Assembly: GCA_019420275.1 (NCBI GenBank)
Contig: JAHZHN010000017.1
Location: 1-37,435, forward strand
From: Clostridiales bacterium
Lineage (GTDB): Bacteria > Bacillota > Clostridia > Lachnospirales > Lachnospiraceae
Reading direction: 5' to 3'
Length of the DNA stretch: 37,435 bases
Shown: positions 7,170 through 14,347 of the stretch, piece by piece
Layout of the letters: every line of letters begins with the position of its first letter
Position numbering within the stretch: the first letter of the stretch is position 1
The notes under the pieces: generated by a model
Told to the model about the DNA's origin: nothing
Databases searched by the model: none
Seen by the model: the letters and a program-made list of their open reading frames with translations, nothing else
Position numbers and translations under genes: made by a program

Positions 7170-8663
7170 ATGATAACAGGTTATATTGTAATGGCAGTTT
7201 TAGCGGTTGTATTTCTCAGTATATCGTCTTTCATTGCCAATCGATTTTCAGGAGAAGGAGTTGATGATTTTGTAGCAGGCGGAAGGAAAGTACCTTTTGG
7301 TCTGGTAACATCAAGTGTCATGGTATCATGGCTGTGGGCAATCACAGTCATTGGCTCTTCTGAACAGGGAATGGTATTGGGAATTTCAGGCGGTATTAAC
7401 TATGCGGTGGGATCTATGCTTCCATTTTTTATTTTTATTCCGCTTGTGCTGACGCTTCGAAGGAAAATGCCTAAATGTACAACATTTATAGAATTTATCA
7501 AAGTACGTTATGGTGAAGGACTTTCAAAAATTTTCATTGTTTTTGCATTTTTACTGACTTTATACATCCTGCTTTCGCAGGGAATGGGAGTAGGCGTTGT
7601 ATTCCATACGATTTTTGGCGTTCCTTATAAAGTAGCGGCAGCAGTTCCGATTCTGATCGTTGCTTTGTATATTTCAAAAGCAGGATTAAAAGGTTCTATT
7701 GTAAATGACTTTATTATGTTTATTATTATCTCTATTATTATGGTGGCAACAGTACCGATTATTTTGAAACATTTTGGAATGGATGCTATTTATAAAGGTA
7801 TGATGGATGCTGTTACTAATCAGTCAAATCCGAATTATAATCCGGATGCTTTAAATTTATTTTCAAAATCCGGGCGTAATTATGGCCTTGTTTGTATCAT
7901 TGTGTGTATGGGGCAGATTCTTCTGGATCAGGGATATTATTCTAAGGCAATTTCTACGGCAAGTTCTAAAAAACTTCTTTTGGCATATATCATTGGTACG
8001 ATTTTTGCCTGGATGCCGATACCGCTTCTGTGCGGCAATGTGATAGGAAGTGTTGGACTCAGTCTTGGTCTTGGAGGTGATGTACTTTCTTCTACTTCTG
8101 ATATAGCTCCATATGTATATCATGTTGTCTTTGGCAGCGGAGCAGGGAGTATTTTATTTATTTTAATGATATTTATGGCCGGGCTGTCTACCGGAGGAGA
8201 TGTTCTTTCAGGAGCTCAGTCTATTTGTACAGTAGATATTTATAAGAAATATATCAATAAAGATGCAACAGAAGCTGATCAGGTAAAATTCGGCAAGAGA
8301 ATGACCATTGTAATTGGCGTGGTGATGGCGGTTGTCGCAATGTTTTTTGAAGGGAAATCGCTGGTTTCCATTGATGTGATGACAGGTATTTTGTTTGCGG
8401 CTCCATGTGCAGCATTTGTAATCGGAGTATTTTGGGAAAGAGTTTCCGCAAAAGTTGCCGCCATCTCTATTTTTATTGGAATCATCAGCGGAATCATAGC
8501 CTATCTGATGATTCCAGATCCAGATATTAATTATGTAATCGGAAACTTATGTTCTCTGATTGTTCCGATTATTGTCATCATAGTTGGATCACTGATAGAA
8601 AATTATGAATTTAATTTTCAGAAGCTGATGGATTATGAACCGGATCATAAAGTTAATGTATAG
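7170..8663 (+). CDS. Sodium:solute symporter family transporter
   Basis: A 497-residue integral membrane protein of the sodium:solute symporter (SSS) family with about 13 hydrophobic segments. The start MITGYIVMAVLAVVFLSISSFIANRF is the first membrane helix. DDFVAGGRKVPFGLVTSSVMVSWLWA matches the conserved TM1-loop of the urea/purine-like SSS branch, and STGGDVLSGAQSICTVDIYKKY resembles the conserved TM8 region that contributes to the sodium site. The gene begins 14 bp after the amidase, with AAGGAGGG just upstream, so the two are translationally close. It likely imports the amidase substrate by sodium symport. The substrate cannot be read from the sequence; urea, ureides and amino-acid derivatives all occur in related branches. 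Confidence 0.88.
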   Translation: MITGYIVMAVLAVVFLSISSFIANRFSGEGVDDFVAGGRKVPFGLVTSSVMVSWLWAITVIGSSEQGMVLGISGGINYAVGSMLPFFIFIPLVLTLRRKMPKCTTFIEFIKVRYGEGLSKIFIVFAFLLTLYILLSQGMGVGVVFHTIFGVPYKVAAAVPILIVALYISKAGLKGSIVNDFIMFIIISIIMVATVPIILKHFGMDAIYKGMMDAVTNQSNPNYNPDALNLFSKSGRNYGLVCIIVCMGQILLDQGYYSKAISTASSKKLLLAYIIGTIFAWMPIPLLCGNVIGSVGLSLGLGGDVLSSTSDIAPYVYHVVFGSGAGSILFILMIFMAGLSTGGDVLSGAQSICTVDIYKKYINKDATEADQVKFGKRMTIVIGVVMAVVAMFFEGKSLVSIDVMTGILFAAPCAAFVIGVFWERVSAKVAAISIFIGIISGIIAYLMIPDPDINYVIGNLCSLIVPIIVIIVGSLIENYEFNFQKLMDYEPDHKVNV

Positions 8664-8682
8664 AAGAAAGTGAGGATAAATT

Positions 8683-8811
8683 ATGATTATGAGTAAAGCA
8701 GCATTTGAAATTTTTCAGTATGTGTCTTATGCTTGGTTTTGTGTTGGAGTTGTTAGTGTTGGCTTTCTGGCAATCCGGGATTTGATCAAAATGATACTGA
8801 AGAAAAAATAA
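8683..8811 (+). CDS. Small membrane protein following the symporter
   Basis: A 42-residue open frame, MIMSKAAFEIF to LIKMILKKK, with one predicted membrane helix (about residues 14-31, YAWFCVGVVSVGFLAI) and a lysine-rich C terminus that would face the cytoplasm. It starts 19 bp after the symporter stop, with GTGAGGAT upstream as a modest ribosome binding site, and lies before a terminator, so it is the last gene of the operon. Tiny single-helix proteins directly downstream of SSS symporters are known and annotated as small symporter accessory proteins; position, size and topology fit. No partner interaction is visible in the sequence, and short length leaves some doubt that it is translated. 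Confidence 0.7.
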   Translation: MIMSKAAFEIFQYVSYAWFCVGVVSVGFLAIRDLIKMILKKK

Positions 8812-8834
8812 ACAGAATGAAAATAAAAAAAGAC

Positions 8835-8876
8835 AGGCATGGCACCAAAAAGATTTTGGATGCCATGCCTATTCTT
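8835..8876. terminator. Convergent terminator between symporter operon and XRE gene
   Basis: AGGCATGGCA (8835-8844) pairs perfectly with 8861-8870, and CCAAAA/TTTTGG extends the stem inside, with A8860 bulged. The minus-strand exit has a long T run; the plus-strand exit is weaker (ATTCTTTT). The stop codon of the minus-strand gene lies in the stem. Confidence 0.85.
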
Positions 8877-9213
8877 TTAAATAGGGTACAATTACAGACA
8901 GTATATGAGCAACCTGATTCCTTTGGGGTGATGAGAGCATGGAAATTAAATGTTCCAGCTGGTCATGCCGGGAAGGAGAATCGGTCTCCAGGTCATAGCA
9001 AACACTGCCAAATAACAGATAATCAGCAGAGGTATGCAGGGAACAGGCAATTGCTGCAAGAATCGGACAGGACATAGTTTTGAGCCCAGCTTCAATTTCA
9101 TACACATAGTGAGTACTGATATCAGCCAGTTCAGCTAGTTGTTCCTGTGTCAGATTCTGCTGTTTTCTGAGTTCCTTTATTCTTTTTCCGATTGCTTTTG
9201 TGTTCAGTTTCAT
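8869..9213 (-). CDS. XRE-family helix-turn-helix regulator
   Basis: A 114-residue DNA-binding protein. Residues about 7-62 form a classic Cro/C1-type HTH: IGKRIKELRKQQNLTQEQLAELADISTHYVYEIEAGLKTMSCPILAAIACSLHTSADYLLFG. The C-terminal 45 residues are a short helical tail of unknown role. The start at 9213 is chosen because GGAGGT lies 8 nt upstream on the minus strand and the HTH then begins at the normal position; an upstream in-frame ATG at 9297 would add 28 atypical residues. It is divergent from the DUF5688 gene, and CAGCCAC direct repeats 10 bp apart in the gap could be its operator. The target and signal are unknown. The stop overlaps the terminator stem. Confidence 0.85.
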   Translation of the reverse strand: MKLNTKAIGKRIKELRKQQNLTQEQLAELADISTHYVYEIEAGLKTMSCPILAAIACSLHTSADYLLFGSVCYDLETDSPSRHDQLEHLISMLSSPQRNQVAHILSVIVPYLKE

Positions 9214-9245
9214 TTCGGTACCTCCATGAAAAATACTATAACTGT

Positions 9246-9262
9246 CAGCCACATACAGCCAC
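9246..9262. promoter_or_regulatory. CAGCCAC direct repeats, candidate operator
   Basis: CAGCCAC occurs at 9246-9252 and again at 9256-9262, exactly one helical turn apart, about 35-50 bp upstream of the XRE gene start. A regulatory site for that protein is plausible; there is no direct evidence. Confidence 0.3.
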
Positions 9263-9284
9263 GATCTACAGATACAGATAGATG

Positions 9285-9313
9285 TTGCTGAAAGCAATAG
9301 CTGATGGCATAAT
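9285..9313 (+). promoter_or_regulatory. Possible promoter of the DUF5688 gene
   Basis: TTGCTG (9285-9290) and CATAAT (9308-9313) are separated by 17 bp, about 80 bp upstream of the start codon. Both hexamers are imperfect. Confidence 0.45.
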
Positions 9314-9393
9314 AGATAAGGAAGAAATAAAAAGAAATGTATGTTTGCAGCAAAATGAGGTAAACTAATGAAAAGTCAAAAGAGGAAGAAAGA

Positions 9394-9981
9394 ATGACAA
9401 AGAAAGTTTGGAATGAATCGGTGAAAAGCAGAATTATGCTGTATCTTGTAAATTATCAAAGAAATAAGGAACAGCTTGTTCGGCGGCCATATTTTATCTT
9501 TGAAGATCTGGCAGTGGTTTTTCGCCTCGCAGATCCCAAAGAGCCGCTGAAGGGGGAACCGGTGGATCATGATGATTTGAATCGGTGGGGAATCCAAAAA
9601 GAGGAACTGTACCGATATGCCATGGAAAATATGAGGGAACAATTTCCTGTCCATGTAAAAACGGCGGCGAGAAATCTGGAAGGACTGGATCAGGAACCTG
9701 TTTTTATTGTGTCCAATCGCCAGGGAATTTATGGTGCAGGCGTAATATTATATCCTGGATTTTTGAAGGAACTTTCAGGACAGTATGGCTGGAGCCTGTT
9801 CCTTATGCCATGGAGTGTTCATGAAGTTTTTATTTTGCTGGACCGGGGGCAGTTCAGACCGGATCAGCTGCGGAAGATGATGCAGAAAAATGTTTCGGGA
9901 TTGATTTCTGAACAAGACTGTCTTTCCGATAATCTTTATTATTATGATTTTTTTGAAAAACAGATTTTAACTTTATATTAG
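9394..9981 (+). CDS. DUF5688 family protein
   Basis: A 195-residue cytosolic protein that resembles the DUF5688 family, which I know mainly from Lachnospiraceae and whose function is unknown. The recognisable parts are the N-terminal FIFEDLAVVFRL and, in the C-terminal half, EPVFIVSNRQGIYGAGVILYPGFLKELSGQYG followed by SLFLMPWSVHEVFILLDRG and LSDNLYYYDFFEKQI. It is shorter than many family members, which carry a longer N-terminal region. The gene stands alone between an XRE regulator and the DUF89 operon and ends in a good terminator. Control by the divergent XRE protein is possible. I see no catalytic motif. Confidence 0.75.
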   Translation: MTKKVWNESVKSRIMLYLVNYQRNKEQLVRRPYFIFEDLAVVFRLADPKEPLKGEPVDHDDLNRWGIQKEELYRYAMENMREQFPVHVKTAARNLEGLDQEPVFIVSNRQGIYGAGVILYPGFLKELSGQYGWSLFLMPWSVHEVFILLDRGQFRPDQLRKMMQKNVSGLISEQDCLSDNLYYYDFFEKQILTLY

Positions 9982-9992
9982 GAATACAGTAT

Positions 9993-10027
9993 AATCCCTG
10001 TCCGTGTGCGGGCAGGGATTGTTTTTT
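9993..10027 (+). terminator. Terminator after the DUF5688 gene
   Basis: A 12-bp stem, AATCCCTGTCCG (9993-10004) with 10009-10020 including one G-U pair, has a TGTG loop and is followed by six Ts. Confidence 0.9.
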
Positions 10028-10043
10028 ATTGGTAAACCTTAGG

Positions 10044-10073
10044 TTGCAGATACAGACTGGTATCGGCTATAAT
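10044..10073 (+). promoter_or_regulatory. Promoter of the DUF89-amidohydrolase-LOR/SDH operon
   Basis: TTGCAG (10044-10049) and a perfect TATAAT (10068-10073) are 18 bp apart, about 40 bp upstream of the first start codon. Confidence 0.7.
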
Positions 10074-10111
10074 GAAAAGACAATGCAGAAGAAAAAAGGA
10101 GGTGTCGAAAC

Positions 10112-11002
10112 ATGGAGCAAGTAAGACTTCACACCGGCTGTATCCATTGTATGGTGGACCGTCATTTAAATCATTATGATGTGGATGCCCCAGAAGCAAA
10201 AAAACTTGCTTATATGCAGGGGGTGCTTGGAATCGTAAGCCAGGCAAAAACATTTGAAAGTGCGCCTGTCATTACAGAACGGATCTATGAACTTCAGCGA
10301 AAGATGTTTGGGGAGACAGTGGATTTTTCGGAAATTAAGCATACATATAATCAGATGATGAAAAAGGAAGAAGAGAAAATCGTACAGGAAATTGCTAAGG
10401 CAAAAGATCCTCTTAAGAGAGCCATTCAATATGCCATGACAGGAAATTATATTGATTTTGGGGCTATGAGTCATGTTGACAATGCAAAGCTGGAAGAACT
10501 GCTGGATAGGTCGCAGGAAAATCACATAGATGAGAAGGAATATGCCAGATTAAAAGAAGATCTTGAGAAAGCTTCTAAAATGGTATATCTGACAGACAAC
10601 TGCGGAGAAATCGTCTTAGATAAAATTTTGATCGGACAGATCATGAAGCGCTATCCAAAGGTTGAGATAACGGTGATCGTCAGAGGAAAACCGGCTTTAA
10701 ATGATGCAACCATAGAAGATGCCCAGGAAATAGGACTTCCTGATCTGGTAAAAGTAATTGGAAATGGGAGCGGCATTACAGGTACCTGGCTGCCGCAGGT
10801 ATCCCGGGAAGCCGGAGAAATGATCAATACAGCAGATCTGATCTTGTCAAAGGGACAAGGAAATTTTGAGACGCTTCAAGGCTGCAAAAAAAATATTTAT
10901 TATATGTTTTTATGCAAATGTAAGCTGTTTGTGGAAAGATTTCAGATGAAGCAGTTTGAGGGAGTGCTGGTCAATGAACTGCGGTGTCAGGAGATGCGGT
11001 GA
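10112..11002 (+). CDS. DUF89 (damage-control phosphatase-like) protein
   Basis: A 296-residue DUF89-family protein. Characterised members are metal-dependent phosphatases acting on damaged or surplus phosphometabolites. The prokaryotic subfamily features are all present: an N-terminal CxxC (Cys10, Cys13, in GCIHCMVDRH), a helical cap to about residue 150, the metal-binding TDNCGE (Asp162-Asn163), IVRGKPALNDATIEDAQEIG, and Lys247 in LSKGQGNFETL. The ATG has AAAAGGAGG upstream. The stop codon overlaps the next start by one base, so it is translationally coupled to an amidohydrolase and operonic with a LOR/SDH protein. The substrate is unknown. The context suggests pre-emption or clean-up in a degradative pathway, but that is inference. 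Confidence 0.85.
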   Translation: MEQVRLHTGCIHCMVDRHLNHYDVDAPEAKKLAYMQGVLGIVSQAKTFESAPVITERIYELQRKMFGETVDFSEIKHTYNQMMKKEEEKIVQEIAKAKDPLKRAIQYAMTGNYIDFGAMSHVDNAKLEELLDRSQENHIDEKEYARLKEDLEKASKMVYLTDNCGEIVLDKILIGQIMKRYPKVEITVIVRGKPALNDATIEDAQEIGLPDLVKVIGNGSGITGTWLPQVSREAGEMINTADLILSKGQGNFETLQGCKKNIYYMFLCKCKLFVERFQMKQFEGVLVNELRCQEMR

Positions 11003-12630
11003 TGGAAACCAAAAACAAAGAATTGGCAGAATACTGTATGTACTGCAATGGAAATATTTTTACTTCGGATGAGGAGAATCCGTACGCAGATGCCATGCTT
11101 GTGCAGGACGGAAAGATTCAATGGATCGGAAAGGAGGAACAGGCACCTCCCACAGAGTGTAAAAAGTATAATCTGGAAGGTGCCTGTGTAATTCCAGGTT
11201 TGATTGATGCTCATATGCATCCAATGATGCTGGCAGATTACAGTCAGCAGATTTCTGCTCTGCCGCCGGAAGTATGTTCTATTGAAGAGCTGGTGCAAAA
11301 AATAAAAGAGCGCCGGCTGCATCAAAAACCAGGAGAATGGATTCTGGGATGGGGATATGATGAAGGAAAATTCGCAGAAAAACGATCCATCACACGTTAT
11401 GATCTGGATCGGGGATGCAGTGACGCTCCAGTATCTATTGTAAGAACCTGCGGGCATATCCGCTGTGTTAACAGTAAAGCTCTGGAGCTGGCAGGCATCA
11501 GCCGCGGTACGCCGGATCCTGAAGGAGGAGAAATTGAGCGGCATGACTCAGGAGAGCCGACGGGAGTATTAAAAGAAAGCGCCAGAAATTTAATTACAAA
11601 ATGGATGCCCAAAGACAGCAGAGAAGATCAGATTGAGAAGCTTGTGGATCTGGGGAAATTATTATTATCTCAGGGAGTTACTGCGGTGGCGGATATGGGA
11701 AATTTGGAGCCGGGAGATAATCTGTCTTTATTTCAGGAGGCTGCAAAAAAAGGATGGAAGCAGAGGACTGCGGTTTATCGAATGTGGGAATTTTTCAAAG
11801 ATGATCCATCTTTTGATATAACAGAGGAAGAGATGAACCGGGATCAGCAGATCTTTGCTGCAGGACTGAAATTAATCGGCGACGGGAGCGTATCCGGACG
11901 TACGGCGTGGATGGATCGTCCATATTGTGGAAAAAAGAAGGAATATGGAATGCCGGTGTTGACAAAAGAACAATTGGAATCTGCTATTGCATTCTGTAAA
12001 GAACATCACTGTCAGCTTTCGATTCATGCCATGGGAACCAGGACCATTGCGATGGCAGTGGATCGGATCTGCAGGGAATCATCGTGGATGAAGGAAGAAA
12101 TTCCTTCTGTCAGGATAGAACATGTGACAGATCCTGACAGAGAAAGTGTGAAAAGAGCAGCAGAGCACAACATTGCGGTGGTAACGCAGCCGATTTTTAT
12201 GTATGCGGAGGTGGAAAGCTATCAGAAAAATCTGGGCGGTGACTGGATGAAACAATGTTATCCTGTAAGATATATGCTGGATCATGGGGTTTTGCTTTGC
12301 TTTTCTACGGATGCGCCGGCAACTGCATGGGCAGTGCCTTCAAATCCATTTCCAAATCTGAAAGCGGCAGTTACAAGAAAGGCTTATGATGGAACTGACT
12401 GCGGCAGGGACCAGGCAGTAGATATTGAGACTGCTGTAAAATTGTACACGATTAAAGCAGCGAAGATTATAGGATTTCATGGAATTGGAATGCTGAAGAA
12501 AGGATATCAGGCAGATTTTATTGTTCTGGATCGGGATATTTTTCAGAGCAATTTAGATGAATTGGATCAGACAGAAGTTTTGGAAGCGTATATTCATGGA
12601 ACCTGTGTTTATCAACGGCAAATAGAGTAA
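11002..12630 (+). CDS. YtcJ-like amidohydrolase
   Basis: A 542-residue metal-dependent amidohydrolase of the YtcJ-like family 3. The N-terminal beta-sandwich leads to IPGLIDAHMHP with metal ligands His71 and His73. Further ligand-type residues are in GDGSVSGRTAWM, LSIHAMG, RIEHVT and LCFSTDAPA, and the C-terminal sandwich ends ADFIVLDRDIF. All these motifs are intact. The start ATG 11002 overlaps the DUF89 stop (TGATG) and has CAGGAG 8 nt upstream; an in-frame ATG at 10984 lies inside the preceding gene without a good site. The family hydrolyses amide or imide bonds in small molecules, and the substrate is not predictable. No signal peptide is seen, so it acts in the cytosol on the same pathway as its operon partners. 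Confidence 0.88.
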   Translation: METKNKELAEYCMYCNGNIFTSDEENPYADAMLVQDGKIQWIGKEEQAPPTECKKYNLEGACVIPGLIDAHMHPMMLADYSQQISALPPEVCSIEELVQKIKERRLHQKPGEWILGWGYDEGKFAEKRSITRYDLDRGCSDAPVSIVRTCGHIRCVNSKALELAGISRGTPDPEGGEIERHDSGEPTGVLKESARNLITKWMPKDSREDQIEKLVDLGKLLLSQGVTAVADMGNLEPGDNLSLFQEAAKKGWKQRTAVYRMWEFFKDDPSFDITEEEMNRDQQIFAAGLKLIGDGSVSGRTAWMDRPYCGKKKEYGMPVLTKEQLESAIAFCKEHHCQLSIHAMGTRTIAMAVDRICRESSWMKEEIPSVRIEHVTDPDRESVKRAAEHNIAVVTQPIFMYAEVESYQKNLGGDWMKQCYPVRYMLDHGVLLCFSTDAPATAWAVPSNPFPNLKAAVTRKAYDGTDCGRDQAVDIETAVKLYTIKAAKIIGFHGIGMLKKGYQADFIVLDRDIFQSNLDELDQTEVLEAYIHGTCVYQRQIE

Positions 12631-12651
12631 AGGAGAGAATGGAGGGATGGA

Positions 12652-13743
12652 ATGTTTCAGATGCCAAAATACCGGGCGCCGGATTTCAAAGAGAAAAAAT
12701 TTATAAATGCTCCGGATGCAGCGTGGGAAGAAGTAAAAATGGCAGGTGTTGCCCCGGAAGGTTATCACAGTACATCTATGTATCCCGAATATTATAAGAT
12801 ACAAGGAGAATGGAAACTGGCCCAGGAAAGCAGGATGGATGCCAGCGTTGTTCTAAGAGAAGATGGAAATCTGAGAGTCGTGGAGAACCGCAATCTGCAG
12901 GTCGGAGACAAAGTGATCCTTGGGCGAAGTGAAGACGCACAGGAAGGAATTTATCTGCATACATGCGGATTCGGCCGGGAAGAAGAAGGAGAAGATCAAT
13001 TTGTGTTTCGTCAGGGAAGGAGCAGGGAGACTTCTTATGCCAGAGATTATGACCGGCTCTTTGAGCTGCTTCGTTATGAGAGGGAACATGGAAATATTTT
13101 GTGGGTCATGGGGCCAGCATTTTCCTTTGATGCGGATGCCAGGGCAGTCATGGAGAAAATGATTGAGAATGGATATGTAAATGGACTTATGGCAGGGAAT
13201 GCCCTGGCAACTCATGATCTGGAGGGAGCTTTGTTCCACACGGCTTTGGGACAGGATATTTATACACAAAAATCCCATCCAAATGGTCATTACAACCATC
13301 TGGATGTTATCAATAGAGTTCGGAAGAGCGGGTCGATTCCTCAGTTTATTAAGGATTATCATATCGATAACGGCATTATTTACAGCTGTGTGAAGCATGA
13401 TATTCCTATGGTTTTGACTGGATCCATAAGAGATGATGGACCGCTTCCGGAAGTGATCGGAGATGCCTATGAAGGGCAGACTGCTATGAGAGGTTTAGTA
13501 AAAAAAGCGACTACCGTTTTATGTCTGGCGACAATGCTTCATACCATTGCAGCAGGAAATATGACACCGTCTTATCGGGTAACAGAGGACGGGACCATAC
13601 GTCCAGTCTTCTTATATACTGTGGATGCTGATGAATTTGTTGTCAACAAACTTCTGGACCGCGGAAGTCTTTCTGCAACGACGATCGTAACAAATGTACA
13701 AGATTTTATCATGCTGGTCGGAAGAGGGCTGGATGTGGTATAA
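12652..13743 (+). CDS. LOR/SDH bifunctional-enzyme-like (ornithine cyclodeaminase-like) protein
   Basis: A 363-residue protein of the LOR/SDH conserved-domain family (TIGR00300-like). The same domain forms the C-terminal ornithine cyclodeaminase part of cyanobacterial and archaeal arginine-catabolic proteins. The N-terminal 110 residues form the family beta domain (STSMYPEYYKIQGEWKLAQESRMDASVVL). The Rossmann-like core shows VMGPAFSFDADARAVMEKMIENGYVNGLMAGNALATHDLEGALF, GSIRDDGPLPEVIGDA (257-268) and TTVLCLATMLHTIAAGNMTPS. These match the conserved motifs closely. It lies 21 bp after the amidohydrolase, so it is the third gene of the operon. An NAD-dependent deaminase or dehydrogenase acting on an amino-acid product released by the amidohydrolase is a reasonable guess; ornithine is only one candidate. 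Confidence 0.82.
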   Translation: MFQMPKYRAPDFKEKKFINAPDAAWEEVKMAGVAPEGYHSTSMYPEYYKIQGEWKLAQESRMDASVVLREDGNLRVVENRNLQVGDKVILGRSEDAQEGIYLHTCGFGREEEGEDQFVFRQGRSRETSYARDYDRLFELLRYEREHGNILWVMGPAFSFDADARAVMEKMIENGYVNGLMAGNALATHDLEGALFHTALGQDIYTQKSHPNGHYNHLDVINRVRKSGSIPQFIKDYHIDNGIIYSCVKHDIPMVLTGSIRDDGPLPEVIGDAYEGQTAMRGLVKKATTVLCLATMLHTIAAGNMTPSYRVTEDGTIRPVFLYTVDADEFVVNKLLDRGSLSATTIVTNVQDFIMLVGRGLDVV

Positions 13744-13766
13744 GACAATAGGAAAGGAGAAAGCAT

Positions 13767-14324
13767 ATGATACCATTGATTGTAGTTGGAGTGATTATTT
13801 TAGTGATTCTCATCTGGGCAATTGCTTCATATAACGGTTTTATTCAGCTGAGAAATAAGACGGAAGAAGCGTATTCTGCAATTGACGTATCCTTAAAAAA
13901 ACGGTATGATCTGATACCAAATTATGTGGAAACTGTAAAAGGATATGCAAAGCATGAGAAAGAGACCCTTCAGAATGTCATTTCCGCAAGAAATTCTGCT
14001 ATGGAATCTTCTGGACCGGAAGAGCGGATGGCCAATGAAAATGTACTGACGGGAGCCTTGAAATCTCTGTTTGCGGTAGCGGAAAATTATCCGGATTTGA
14101 AGGCAAATCAAAACTTTATCAAGCTGCAGGATCAGCTGGACCGTCTGGAAGAGGAAATTGCTGGTTCCAGACGATATTATAATGGTGTGGTAAACCAATA
14201 TAACACAAAGGCAGAGATGTTCCCTGGGAATATTATCGCCGGTCTGTTCAAGTTTAAGAGAAAACCATTATTTGAAGTAGATTCAGAAGCAGAGAGAGAG
14301 AATGTGAAGGTAGATTTTTCATAA
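13767..14324 (+). CDS. LemA family protein
   Basis: A 185-residue LemA-type protein with one N-terminal membrane helix (about residues 2-24, IPLIVVGVIILVILIWAIASY) and a long helical extramembrane domain. The hallmark stretch NGFIQLRNKTEEAYSAIDVSLKKRYDLIPNYVETVKGYAKHEKETLQNVISARN is complete, as is FPGNIIAGLFKFKRKPLFEV near the end. The molecular role of the family is poorly defined. It begins 23 bp after the LOR/SDH stop with GGAAAGGAG upstream and is followed 23 bp later by a DUF2207 protein, a recurrent pairing with LemA. It could be read from the upstream operon promoter, since no terminator is visible in the short gap. Confidence 0.92.
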   Translation: MIPLIVVGVIILVILIWAIASYNGFIQLRNKTEEAYSAIDVSLKKRYDLIPNYVETVKGYAKHEKETLQNVISARNSAMESSGPEERMANENVLTGALKSLFAVAENYPDLKANQNFIKLQDQLDRLEEEIAGSRRYYNGVVNQYNTKAEMFPGNIIAGLFKFKRKPLFEVDSEAERENVKVDFS

Positions 14325-14347
14325 TCAGAGAAAGGAGGGGCAGGGAG

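Noticed and set aside
10987..11544. A 185-residue minus-strand frame opposite the amidohydrolase gene
   Set aside because: It is antisense to a gene with complete catalytic motifs, is rich in residues typical of shadow frames (Ser, Phe, Ile, Cys), and has no ribosome binding site.
12853..13398. A 181-residue minus-strand frame opposite the LOR/SDH gene
   Set aside because: It is fully antisense to a conserved coding sequence and has no start context or family similarity.
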